DNA of 64,000 nt from G965276675 sp965276675 (GTDB taxonomy: Bacteria > Acidobacteriota > Terriglobia > Terriglobales > Acidobacteriaceae), in assembly GCA_965276675.1 (NCBI GenBank), contig OZ255624.1:1116001-1180000 (forward strand). Reading direction: 5' to 3'. A model generated the notes under the pieces. The model saw only the letters and a program-made list of their open reading frames with translations. It was not told where the DNA came from and ran no database searches. Every line of letters starts with the position of its first letter. The stretch's first letter is position 1. Shown in pieces: positions 34,745-43,164 of this stretch. The position numbers and the translations under genes were made by a program.

Positions 34745-35632
34745 TTATGCTGCCGAGTGCCGGCGGCTGGAGTTGGACTTCGTGCTCTTGCCGTGCGGAG
34801 CCTTGGTCTCTTTCTCCGTCTCTGCTGCGCCGCCACGTTTCTTCTCCTGCGCCGCAAGACTCAGCTTCAAAGCGTCCATCAGGTTGATCACCTTGCCGCG
34901 CTTCGGTTCGGGCGCAGGCTCGGGCAGGGGCTTGTTCTCGAGCTTGGCATCCACCAGCGCTTTCACGGCTACTTCATACTCATCTTTGAACTGGTCTGGT
35001 TCGAATGGCGCGCGATAGTGCTGGATCAGCTCTTTTGCCAGGGATAGCTGCTTTTCATCGATCGCCGGCTTTTGCGTGTCCGTGTAGTAGTCCGCGCGAT
35101 CACGAAGCTCCTCTTCGTAGCGCATCAGGTAAAGCATCAAGCCGGGCGCCTTCGTATCGATAGGGGCGCTCAACGCAGCCAAGTGCGCGCGTCCACTGAA
35201 GGTAATCTCCCCCAATCCAACACAGCCGGTCTCGCGGAGGGCTTCGCCGATGATCGCCATAGACTTCGCTTGCAGTTCGTCCTTGGGCACCACGAAGTAC
35301 GGCTTTTCGAAAAATGAGGGATCAATCTCCGAAGACTCGCAAAACTGAGTGATCTCGATCGTCTTCTGCCCCGGCAGGCGAAGCTTCTTCAGCTCGTCTG
35401 GCTCGATGACAATATACTTGTCTTTCTCATACTCATACCCCTTCGCGATATCGATCTTCTCGACGGGGGCGTCGTTGGTAGCCGACACATTTTGATGGTG
35501 GATCCGCTCTCCGGTTGCACGGTCGACCTGATGAAACTCGATCTGCCGGGCCGTGTTGCTGGCCGGGTAGATGCCGACTCCTAGCGACACGAGTGAGATT
35601 TGAATCTGTCCTTGCCAAAGTGGGCGTGCCAT
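34745..35632 (-). CDS. ku: Ku protein, bacterial end-joining
   Basis: 295 residues from the ATG at 35632. The frame runs open to 35989 but the extra part is shadow sequence across the divergent promoter. Opens with ARPLWQGQIQISLVSLGVGIYPA, the canonical Ku beta-barrel start. The bridge region (GYEYEKDKYIVIEPDELKKL) and SFFEKPYFVVPKD follow; the ring-forming core ends near residue 230. The C-terminal 50 residues are Lys-rich and low complexity, a tail that in other Ku proteins binds DNA and recruits LigD. ku-ligD form an operon. No Shine-Dalgarno is obvious before this ATG. Confidence 0.93.
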   Translation of the reverse strand: MARPLWQGQIQISLVSLGVGIYPASNTARQIEFHQVDRATGERIHHQNVSATNDAPVEKIDIAKGYEYEKDKYIVIEPDELKKLRLPGQKTIEITQFCESSEIDPSFFEKPYFVVPKDELQAKSMAIIGEALRETGCVGLGEITFSGRAHLAALSAPIDTKAPGLMLYLMRYEEELRDRADYYTDTQKPAIDEKQLSLAKELIQHYRAPFEPDQFKDEYEVAVKALVDAKLENKPLPEPAPEPKRGKVINLMDALKLSLAAQEKKRGGAAETEKETKAPHGKSTKSNSSRRHSAA

Positions 35633-35810
35633 AGCTGGGTGCTGAGACGCAGCTCCATCAAGAATGGCTGCCGGAGCTCTCAGGTAATGCCTAAATTGCC
35701 CCGCTCTTGGCGTTTTCCTGCGTCCGGGCGCGCTGCTGGCCCGCATCTCATATGGGTAGTTAAAAGCTGCGGCAACACGACAGCCACCCCGATAGGAGAT
35801 CCTCCCTCCA

Positions 35811-37017
35811 TGAAAGCAGTAGTCTTCCACGCCGTGGGCGACATCCGCCTGGAAAATGTCCCCGAGCCAAAGATTCAACAGCCGGATGACGCCATCGTCC
35901 GCATCACCGCGACTGCCATCTGCGGCACCGATCTCCACTTTATTCGCGGCACCGTTCCCGGCATGAAGAAGGGCCGTATTCTGGGCCATGAAGGTCTGGG
36001 CATCATTGAAGAGGTGGGCAAAAACGTTCGCAGCTTCCGCAAGGGAGACCGCGTCCTGATCCCCTCAACTCTCGGGTGCGGCAGCTGCACTTACTGCCGC
36101 AGCGGTTATTACGCCCAGTGCAACAGAATCAATCCTAAAGGTCCGCTGGCCGGAACGGTCTTTTTCGGGGGGCCGGATACGAATGGAGCCCTCGACGGGC
36201 TGCAGGCAGAATATGCCCGCGTTCCCTATGCGGCTGCAAACCTGCTTAAACTTCCGGATGAGATCTCAGACGATCAGGCCATCTTAATGTCATGTCGGAC
36301 ATCCTGCCCACTTCTTACCAAGCGGCGAAGATGGCGGAGATCGAGACCTCGGATAGTGTTGCGATCTTTGGCTGTGGTCCCGTCGGGATGCTTGCAATCG
36401 CCTGTGCCAAGCACTTAGGTGCCGGTCGCGTTTTCGCGATCGATCAGGTGGAGTCGCGGCTGGAGATGGCGCGTGCTCACGGTGCGGAGGCCATCCACTT
36501 CGGGAAGGAAGATCCGGTGGAAGTGCTGCGCGAGCTCACCGATGGGGCAGGTCCTGATCGTGTTATTGATGCGGTCGGCATCGATGCAACAACGAGCCCC
36601 AGGGCCGACCGGAGCGAGAAAAAACAGTTCGAAGAGGAGATGGAGAAGGTCGATCCCAAGCGGGGCAAGGCAAAGAACAAATGGTGGACGGGCGGAGCTC
36701 CGTCCCAGGCGCTGCAATGGTCAGTAAAGTCCGTGGCCAAAGCCGGCACGGTCTCGGTCATAGGTGTCTATCCACAAACCCTGAACAGCTTTCCGATTGG
36801 CGAGTTCATGAACAAGAACCTGCGCATGAATGCAGGCAATTGTAATCACCGCAGATACCTTCCGCACCTGCTCGACCTGGTGCGCTCGGGCGTCTTCCAC
36901 CCGGAGCAGTTCCTGACGCAAAGAAAGCCCATTCTCTCCGCAATCGATGCGTACCATACCTTTGACCGGCACGAGCATGGCTGGCTCAAGGTAAAGCTGA
37001 ATCCGCAGACGAGCTGA
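35811..37017 (+). pseudogene. Zinc-dependent alcohol dehydrogenase, frameshifted
   Basis: The N-terminal part starts at ATG 35811 with AGGAG about eleven bases upstream. It contains ICGTDLH (catalytic Zn Cys), GHEGLGIIEEVG and the structural-Zn cysteines CGSCTYCRSGYYAQC. At 36287-36296 the bases ATGTC occur twice in tandem. This 5-bp duplication throws the frame, so the first reading ends soon after QAILMSCRTSC, whereas the other frame continues MSDILPTSYQAAK, exactly what the family has after QAIL. The NAD(P) motif VAIFGCGPVGMLAI and the rest to 37017 are intact. Removing one ATGTC restores about 400 residues, similar to glutathione-independent formaldehyde-dehydrogenase-like medium-chain enzymes. 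Confidence 0.88.
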
Positions 37018-37028
37018 GCGTGCCTCTA

Positions 37029-37059
37029 CAGACCGGGCTATATGTTGAAGCCCGGTCTG
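37029..37059. terminator. Strong hairpin behind the alcohol dehydrogenase
   Basis: An 11-bp perfect stem (CAGACCGGGCT with AGCCCGGTCTG) closes a 9-nt loop eleven bases after the dehydrogenase stop. There is no T-run on the plus side, so it may be a factor-assisted terminator or an mRNA 3' end stabiliser, not a canonical intrinsic terminator. It separates the pseudogene from the dinB promoter. Confidence 0.5.
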
Positions 37060-37078
37060 CACCGTAGCTAAACAGATC

Positions 37079-37106
37079 TTGTATTCGCCTTTTATTCTCC
37101 TATAAT
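37079..37106 (+). promoter_or_regulatory. Predicted sigma70 promoter of dinB, leaderless
   Basis: TTGTAT (37079-37084), a 16-bp spacer and a perfect TATAAT (37101-37106). The dinB ATG is at 37113, seven bases after the -10 element, so transcription should begin at or next to the start codon and give an mRNA without a 5' leader. No SOS box of a type I can recognise is seen. Confidence 0.6.
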
Positions 37107-37112
37107 GTGGTC

Positions 37113-38348
37113 ATGTTCACTCCCGAACGGGGCCGAATTGGCTGGCTATTTGTAGATTTCAACGCCTATTTTGCCTCCGTAGAGCAGCAACTCCGGCCGG
37201 AGTTGCGGGACAGGCCTATCGTCGTTGTTCCGGTTGATGCTGAGACCACCTGCTGCATTGCGGTCAGCTATGAAGCGCGGCAGTATGGTATCCGCACTGG
37301 AACGGAGGTGCGCGATGCCCGGCGCCTCTGCCCTGAGATTCTGCTAATCAAAGCGCGGCAGGAGGTCTATGCCGCCTATCACCACAAGATCGTTGCGGCT
37401 TTAGAGAGATGTATCCCGGTCGAGCGCGTCCAGTCGATCGATGAGATGGCCTGCCGCCTTACCGGTTCGGCGTGCCTGCCCGAAGCCGCGATCGAAATTG
37501 CCAAAGAGGTTAAGCGCACACTCAGACAGGAGATTGGCGCCTCCCTGCGTTGCTCGATCGGACTGGCGGCGAATCCATTTCTGGCCAAGGTTGCCTCCGA
37601 AATGCGAAAGCCCGATGGACTCGTGCTGCTTGATACGGATGAGATTCCCAAAGCTCTGGCCTACCTGAAGCCGCGCGACCTGCCCGGCATAGGCGAACGC
37701 ATGGAGATGCATCTGACCCGGCGAGGCATCACGACGTTTCTGGCGCTCCTTGCACTCGACCGCAAGCAGATGCGCGCTCTCTGGGGCAGTATTGTGGGAG
37801 AACGATATTGGTACTGGCTGCGCGGATATGACTTGGTAGACCCGCCAAGCATGCCTGCGAGTGTAGGCCACCAGCATGTGCTTCCGCCGCCATTGCGGAC
37901 GCGAGAGTTGGCTGGAGCCGTGGCGCGCAAACTCCTATGTCAGGCAGCGGCGCGGCTGCGGCATAAGATTTTGTGGGCCCGCGGGCTCTCGGTTTATCTC
38001 AGCTTCAGTCCAGGGCGGGAGAAGAGCATCTGGGAGTGCCACACGCGTATCTCTGAAACGCAAGATACCTTCGCCCTTCTGGAGATATTCGGAAGAATGT
38101 GGGCGGAGTGTCCGGAGGGCAAGCCGACGTTTGTAGGCGTTGAGCTCTACGACCTTGTGCCAGAGACAGGGCATACAGCGTCGTTGCTGCCGGGTGAGGC
38201 GCAGCGCGCCAGACTGACCCAGACGATGGACGCCATTCACCAGCGCTTTGGAACCGCTGCGCTCTTTCCGGGCAGCCTCTACCCGGCACGGAACGCGGCT
38301 CCACGGCAGATCGCGTTTTCTTCGATTCCCGACTTCTGCGCGCCGTAA
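37113..38348 (+). CDS. dinB: Y-family DNA polymerase (DinB / Pol IV type)
   Basis: 411 residues from ATG 37113; an in-frame GTG at 37107 lies inside the predicted -10 spacing and is less likely. Translesion polymerase. Catalytic carboxylates are present in LFVDFNAYFASVEQ and SIDEM, the steric-gate region looks normal (NAYF), and YEARQYGIRTGT and the thumb PGIGERMEMHLTRRGI follow; the little-finger domain fills about 240-350. Because both metal-binding motifs are kept, this is not the inactive ImuB form. It lies between two broken genes and near ku-ligD; whether the repair genes are co-regulated cannot be told. Confidence 0.9.
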   Translation: MFTPERGRIGWLFVDFNAYFASVEQQLRPELRDRPIVVVPVDAETTCCIAVSYEARQYGIRTGTEVRDARRLCPEILLIKARQEVYAAYHHKIVAALERCIPVERVQSIDEMACRLTGSACLPEAAIEIAKEVKRTLRQEIGASLRCSIGLAANPFLAKVASEMRKPDGLVLLDTDEIPKALAYLKPRDLPGIGERMEMHLTRRGITTFLALLALDRKQMRALWGSIVGERYWYWLRGYDLVDPPSMPASVGHQHVLPPPLRTRELAGAVARKLLCQAAARLRHKILWARGLSVYLSFSPGREKSIWECHTRISETQDTFALLEIFGRMWAECPEGKPTFVGVELYDLVPETGHTASLLPGEAQRARLTQTMDAIHQRFGTAALFPGSLYPARNAAPRQIAFSSIPDFCAP

Positions 38349-38381
38349 AATTCAAAATAGATGAAGTGAACTCCGAGAGAC

Positions 38382-40807
38382 CTACTCCGCGCGCATGGCC
38401 TCCATGGGATCGACGTGGGCGGCGCGCCAGGCAGGAACCAGGGCGGCCGCGCTTCCGAGGACCAGTAGTAATGCCAGCGTGGCAAAGTAGGCAAGAGGAT
38501 CGAAGGGATGGACGTCAAAGAGCATCTTCGCGAGCAGATGGCTGGTGAAAACGGCGCCCGCCAGACCGCATAGACCTCCAGCCAAGGTCATGGCGAGGCT
38601 CTGCCGCACGACACTGGCAGCGACCTGCCGACGTCCGGCGCCCAAGGCCAACCGAAGGCCGATCTCCCGCCTGCGCCAACTGACGATGTATGCCACCAGG
38701 CTGTAGATACCCACGGTTCCCACGATGGCGGCCACGCCGGCCAGCGCCACCAGAAGCACGGTGAGCGCACGGGGAGAGGCGGCGGAAGCGGAGACCACCT
38801 GGTCCAGGGTTTGCAGGTGGGAGACGGAGGCTGAGAGTGGGATCTGCGCCATGATGCTCCGCAGCTCTGAGGAGATCGCCGGGAGCGGCGCTGCGCTGCG
38901 AATCAGTATCCAGTTGTCCGGACTCTCCCAACCCGGCCGCAGAGCAGAGTACATCTCGAACCCGCCGGGGTCGTCGAGTGAAGCATGCCGTGTGTCGCTG
39001 ACGACGCCCGTCACGATTAGCGCCTTTGCTGGGTCAATCACACCTTGTCGTTTCTCTGTGCCGACCCACGCGATCATTTTGCCGAGCGGGTTCGCGTGCG
39101 GCCAGAGATGGTCGGCGAGCGCGCGATTGATGACGAGAGCTCGCGAGCTGCCCGATTCATCCGTGGAACTGAACGCGCGCCCCCGTAGAACGGAGATGCC
39201 CATAAGCTGAAAGTAGCCGGGCGAGACAATGCGGGTAGACGCCTGATCCGGTGAGGCGTTCCCGGCGCGAGGATGGTCCTGAGCGTCGAAAGCCTGCCCA
39301 TAGTCCCAGCCAGAGAGTGGCAAATAATCAACAGAGGCCGCTCCAGTAACGCCGTGGAGGTGGTTGAGACGATTGAGCAGCGCATCCAGGTATGCGGCAC
39401 AGCGGCCTTCTGGATGGCAGGCGGTGCTGTCGAGCGACACCTGCGCTGCAACCGTATTCTGGGTGCGAAATCCAGGGGCGACGTGCAGCAGACGCCAGAG
39501 ACTATGCAGAAGAGGCCAGCCGAAGTAAGAACGACAACGGTGAGGGCGATCTGCCCGACGATCAATACAATCGACGTACGAAAGCGCCTGGGCGAGCCGG
39601 AGAGCAATGCGCGGTTGCCATGCGGGAGATTGCGGAACGAGAAACGCACGGCCCGGACTGCGGGAACGGCTCCGAAGAATAAGCCGGCCAGACACGAGGC
39701 GGCAAAGGCGAAGAGAGGCGTGCTCCAATCCAGCCGTAGCGTGCTCAGGCGCACGGAATCTGCCGGAAGTACCGACCGCAGCAAGGGCAGGCTAAGCGCA
39801 GCAATAACGAGGCTGAGCAGGCCGGAGAGCAGCGCCAGAACCGCGCATTCCGTAAGCATCTGCCGGGCAAGCCGCCCCGGAGTAGCGCCCAGTGCGCTAC
39901 GAGTTGCCAGCTCTCCCTCGCGCAGCGTGGCCCGAGCCAGCAGGAGGTTCGCCACATTGGCGCAGGCAATCAGTAGCACGAGAGCGACGGCGGCGAGTAG
40001 CAATAGCAGCTTGGGCCGGCTGTCTCCTATGTAGAGGTCGATCAGAGGTACGACCCTCACATCAGCATTCCAGGCGCTCGGCATGGTCCACGGGAAGAGC
40101 TTGAGCAGTTGCGGCTGAAGCGTGCGAAGGTCGGCTTGGGCCTGCAGCTCTGCTACGCCGGGGCGGAGCAGAGCCACCGGATGCATCGTAAACATGGCCC
40201 AGGGGTCGATGGGGTCGCCGGGCTTCGTGCTGACGGGAATCCAAAGCGCTGTCTGGTCTACGATCGCGGCAGCGCTGGCGGGCAGCACACCCACGATCTG
40301 CCGGTCGACGCCGTCCAGGCGCAGCGACCGCCCGAGTACTCCGGGGCTGGAGTTGAAATGCTGCTGCCAATATGCATGGCTCAGCAGCACGACGTGATCG
40401 GCGCCCGTCTGTTCCTCGCCGGGAAGGAAAAAGCGCCCCAGTGCCGGCTGCAGGCCGAAGACGCTGAATAGATTGGCGGTGACCGGTTCGGCATAAGATC
40501 GCTCCGTGCCGCTCCCCGTTCCCACGTTGACCTCACGGCTGTTGCCGAGGGCAGCAACCCCGGAAAAGGTGTGATTGCGGGAGGCCAGCTGCCGGATCCA
40601 GCCGATCGGGTAGTAGCCGCTTATGCTTACCAGACGCGACTGCTGCGGGAAGGGAAGAGGCCGGAGCAGGACTGCGTACACTGCATTGAGAATGGCGGTG
40701 GTCGCGCCAATCGCGAGCGCCAGGGTCAGAACGGCGGTAAGGGTAAAGCCGGGGGAGTTGCGAAGCTGCCGCAGGGCGTAGCGGAGATCAAGAGCCAGGG
40801 TCTGCAT
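38382..40807 (-). pseudogene. ADOP-type ABC permease (FtsX/MacB family), frameshifted
   Basis: Full-length gene would give about 808 residues from ATG 40807 (GAGG upstream). The first frame carries the family start LDLRYALRQLRNSPGFTLTAVLTLALAIGA, the MacB-like periplasmic domain and FtsX helices (LLLLLAAVALVLLIACANVANLLLARA). Around 39506-39516, at TSAGLF, the frame is lost; the continuation HSLWRLLHVAPGF, a second MacB domain and the last FtsX block (GVAAIVGTVGIYSLVAYIVSWRRREIGLRLALGA, ending DPMEAMRAE) lie in another frame. One missing base explains it. ADOPs are acidobacterial duplicated permeases without their own ATPase; their substrates are mostly unknown. Could be a sequencing error. 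Confidence 0.85.
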
Positions 40808-40894
40808 AGCGGCCTCGGATGTCAAAGAAGCACGCGGTGGGCCATTGTGCAATGCTCAAACAGCAGTCAATCTACGGTGCCCCTAGGTCGCGGA

Positions 40895-40942
40895 GTGTCC
40901 AAAAGGGAACTCACCGTTCATAACTGGACACCAAATGGACAC
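40895..40942. promoter_or_regulatory. Operator-like GTGTCCA/TGGACAC repeat cluster
   Basis: Upstream of the ADOP gene lie GTGTCCA (40895-40901), TGGACAC (40925-40931) and TGGACAC (40936-40942). The first two make a perfect 7-bp inverted repeat, the last two a direct repeat at 11 bp, one helical turn. This looks like a regulator binding site array, positioned about 90-135 bp before the permease start. No regulator gene is next to it. The remainder of 40808-41031 shows no gene. Confidence 0.45.
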
Positions 40943-41031
40943 TGGGTCAGGCGAGAGCCGGCCGTGTGGTGCGAGGCAGGCCCATCGCTCGACGAGCGAA
41001 GCTGCCGGTGCAGTGGTCTGCCGCTGGACTT

Positions 41032-41127
41032 TTACCTGGGGAAGCAGCCGTCGCAGTACTCGCGGTCGAGGGAGATCGTCAGGGTACCGTCGGGCCACAT
41101 TTTGAAGACAAACTTCAGTTCATCCAT
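41032..41127 (-). CDS. Candidate 31-residue small protein with a CxxC motif
   Basis: An ATG at 41127 is preceded at five bases by GGAGAGG, one of the best ribosome-binding sites in the region. The frame runs 31 codons to TAA. The product begins MDELKFVFKMWPDGTLTISL and ends DREYCDGCFPR, i.e. a beta-hairpin-like sequence with a CDGC pair that could bind metal or be redox active. I do not recognise a family. It lies in a 586-bp stretch between the permease and the histidine kinase that has no other gene. It may be genuine or the surviving start of a decayed gene. Confidence 0.45.
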   Translation of the reverse strand: MDELKFVFKMWPDGTLTISLDREYCDGCFPR

Positions 41128-41284
41128 CGTTGCCTCTCCTGCAAACTTCCGGCTCTGCCGGAAATTGGATAGAGGGACAATACTTCAAAGCTGGCGTCAG
41201 TCCAATCCCACAAATGGAGTAAGTGTTGGCGAATCAGTGACGTATCTCCTCCGAACGCCCATTCGCCGCTAAAATGCGCCACTA

Positions 41285-41395
41285 AAGCATTTTCACAGTA
41301 GGTGAAGAGCGACAACGGAACTTGGCGCAGCTTTTCCGTCAAGAAAAGCTGCACAGAACCGAAGCCAGCCAAACACAGCATCTGTGAAAATGCTT
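41285..41395. repeat. 111-bp inverted-repeat element with nested hairpin
   Basis: Perfect 14-bp ends (AAGCATTTTCACAG at 41285-41298, its complement at 41382-41395) enclose an inner 10-bp perfect hairpin GCAGCTTTTC/GAAAAGCTGC (41327-41336 with 41343-41352, six-base loop). The right arm overlaps the stop codon of the histidine-kinase gene. It could be a small non-autonomous mobile element or an RNA structure at the 3' end of the kinase message. No flanking target duplication is seen. Confidence 0.55.
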
Positions 41396-42920
41396 AGTAT
41401 GCTTCGAGGCGCTTGATCGGCATACGAACCTGGAAGCAGGTTGCGCCGGGAAGCGACTCCACCGTGAGGAAGCCACGGTGCATGCGGACGATGCGCATAG
41501 CTGTGTCCAACCCAAGCCCGAGCCCTCGTCCGAAGGCCTTGGTGGTAAAAAACGGTTCGAAGATGCGGTCCTGCAGCTCCGGCGGGATGCCACGACCGTT
41601 GTCCTCGACCTCAACGAGAAGAAACTCTCCTCGTTCGCGGACGCTGATACGGATACAGGGCGGTTCGCTCGCTTCCTGGCTGGTTCCGTCGAGCGCGTCC
41701 ACGGCATTCTCCAGCAGCGCCGTCCAGACCTGATTTAGCTCGGAGCCGTAGCCGGGCAGCAATGGAAGGTCCGAGTCATACTGACGCCTGATCTCGATGC
41801 CATTCAGCCGCGATTGCAACATGGCGAGCGTGTTTTCCAGACTCTGCGGTATGTCGATATCCTGCACCGGCGCCTGGTCCATGTAGGAGTAATCCTTGAT
41901 CGCGCGTATCAAGTCGAAGATGCGGGCCGTAGAGTCGAGCATGGCACCGGTCATGCGTTCGGCCCGGAGCGCGGAGGAGAGTTGTGAGAGCACGACCGAA
42001 GCAGCAGCCGGGGACAGAAAACCGGGAAGGGCGTCGAGGTGCTCCGGGGTGATACCTTGCTCCGCCAGTTCGGGCACGACCTGCCAAGCGGAGTCGGCGC
42101 CCGGCGAGGTGGGTGGAATAGCATGGACTTCCGACGTCTGAGTTGCGGGTTGCGAGGGCCGCGTATTGGTAAGAACGCCCCGTGCACTCAGCCAGTTTTG
42201 CAGGGCGTCCTCGCGCGCGGCCACGCTGGAAGAAGTTGGCTGGTCGGCTGTTTCTGTTGCGTGCCGGACATGCGCTTCCCATTCGCGCAACTGCTCAATC
42301 TCCTCCGGGGTGAAGCAAAGACTTCCCAGCCGGAAGCGTTCCTGGCCGAAGGTGCGGAGCTCTTTCAGCATGCCTGCAGCTGAACGTTGGGCGGCAGAGG
42401 CTGGATTGTTGAGCTCATGGGCGAGATTTCCCGCCAGCTTCCCCAGTGCCGTCAGCTTCTCGGACTGCTGCTCCATACGGGTGACCTCGCGCACGCGGTC
42501 CAGCAGCAGCGACACGCAACGCTGGCCCATAGAAGGGATCGCTTCGAGCATCGCCGTAAAAAGGGAGCGGTCGTATTCGAGGCCCCAGGTCTGAGCAGTG
42601 GAATATCCGGTGCCGCCGTAATGCTTCATGCGGGAGAAGGGCAGGAGGCCGGTGATCTGCCCGGCACGGCCAATAAAGAGAGCCGCCGGTCCGCCGCGTT
42701 CGCGACGCACCTGAATCTCGCCCTTCAGGAGAATGAGCATCCCGTGGACCGGATCGCCCTCCTGAAAAAGAACTTCATTGGCTTGGGCGCAACGCTCAGT
42801 GCCGTGCGTCGCAAGCCACTCATATTCGGCATGATTAAGACCAGCCAAAGGAGCCACGTGCTCTAGCGCGGTGACGATTGTCTGCTGACGTGTTGAGGCG
42901 AAGGTGGAAAGAGTGTTCAT
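41394..42920 (-). CDS. Histidine kinase with N-terminal cyclic-nucleotide-binding domain
   Basis: 508 residues from ATG 42920 (GGGGGA upstream; ATGs at 42938 and 42956 are in frame). Residues about 20-130 are a Crp-type cNMP-binding beta-roll (LFQEGDPVHGMLILLKGEIQVRR). A HisKA segment follows with phospho-acceptor His168 in LAGNLAHELNNPASAA, then an insert of about 130 residues, and the HATPase domain with ELNQVWTALLENAVDAL (N box), DNGRGIPPE (G1), FFTTKAFGRGLGLGL (F/G2). No transmembrane segment, so a soluble sensor. No response regulator is adjacent, making it an orphan. Its stop lies inside the inverted-repeat element. Confidence 0.88.
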   Translation of the reverse strand: MNTLSTFASTRQQTIVTALEHVAPLAGLNHAEYEWLATHGTERCAQANEVLFQEGDPVHGMLILLKGEIQVRRERGGPAALFIGRAGQITGLLPFSRMKHYGGTGYSTAQTWGLEYDRSLFTAMLEAIPSMGQRCVSLLLDRVREVTRMEQQSEKLTALGKLAGNLAHELNNPASAAQRSAAGMLKELRTFGQERFRLGSLCFTPEEIEQLREWEAHVRHATETADQPTSSSVAAREDALQNWLSARGVLTNTRPSQPATQTSEVHAIPPTSPGADSAWQVVPELAEQGITPEHLDALPGFLSPAAASVVLSQLSSALRAERMTGAMLDSTARIFDLIRAIKDYSYMDQAPVQDIDIPQSLENTLAMLQSRLNGIEIRRQYDSDLPLLPGYGSELNQVWTALLENAVDALDGTSQEASEPPCIRISVRERGEFLLVEVEDNGRGIPPELQDRIFEPFFTTKAFGRGLGLGLDTAMRIVRMHRGFLTVESLPGATCFQVRMPIKRLEAY

Positions 42921-43049
42921 GCCGTCCCCCACTGCCATGGTAACTGCAGGCCGCATTCAGAAACGACGGATTACGTGGATGGTTGTTGGCCGCAGCGAAA
43001 GGGCGAAGGAGGCGAGTGGAGATTAACTATCTCCTGTTTGAAGGAGTAA

Positions 43050-43069
43050 TTACCCTACTTTCAGGGTAA
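43050..43069. other. Small hairpins in the kinase-VKOR gap
   Basis: The 244-bp gap 42921-43164 contains TTACCCT/AGGGTAA (43050-43056 with 43063-43069) and, just before it, CTCC/GGAG around an eight-base loop. The 9-mer CTACTTTCA within the first recurs inverted near 43150. Upstream of the minus-strand kinase this may be regulatory. No gene is seen. Confidence 0.25.
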
Positions 43070-43164
43070 GAGTAAACCGGCGAACAGAGTGAACGTGGCC
43101 GTCATTCAAGGAACAGCCACACCAAGCGGGTATTCGCGAGCCACGTACTTGAAAGTAGTTAGTG

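Noticed and set aside
35633..35989. 119-residue N-terminal extension of Ku
   Set aside because: The extension has no Ku-like sequence, covers the start and promoter region of the divergent dehydrogenase, and the conserved Ku start ARPLWQGQIQISL begins directly at ATG 35632.
43050..43158. CRISPR-like or phage attachment repeats near the VKOR gene
   Set aside because: Only two inverted 9-mers; no regular spacing, no integrase gene and no tRNA end.
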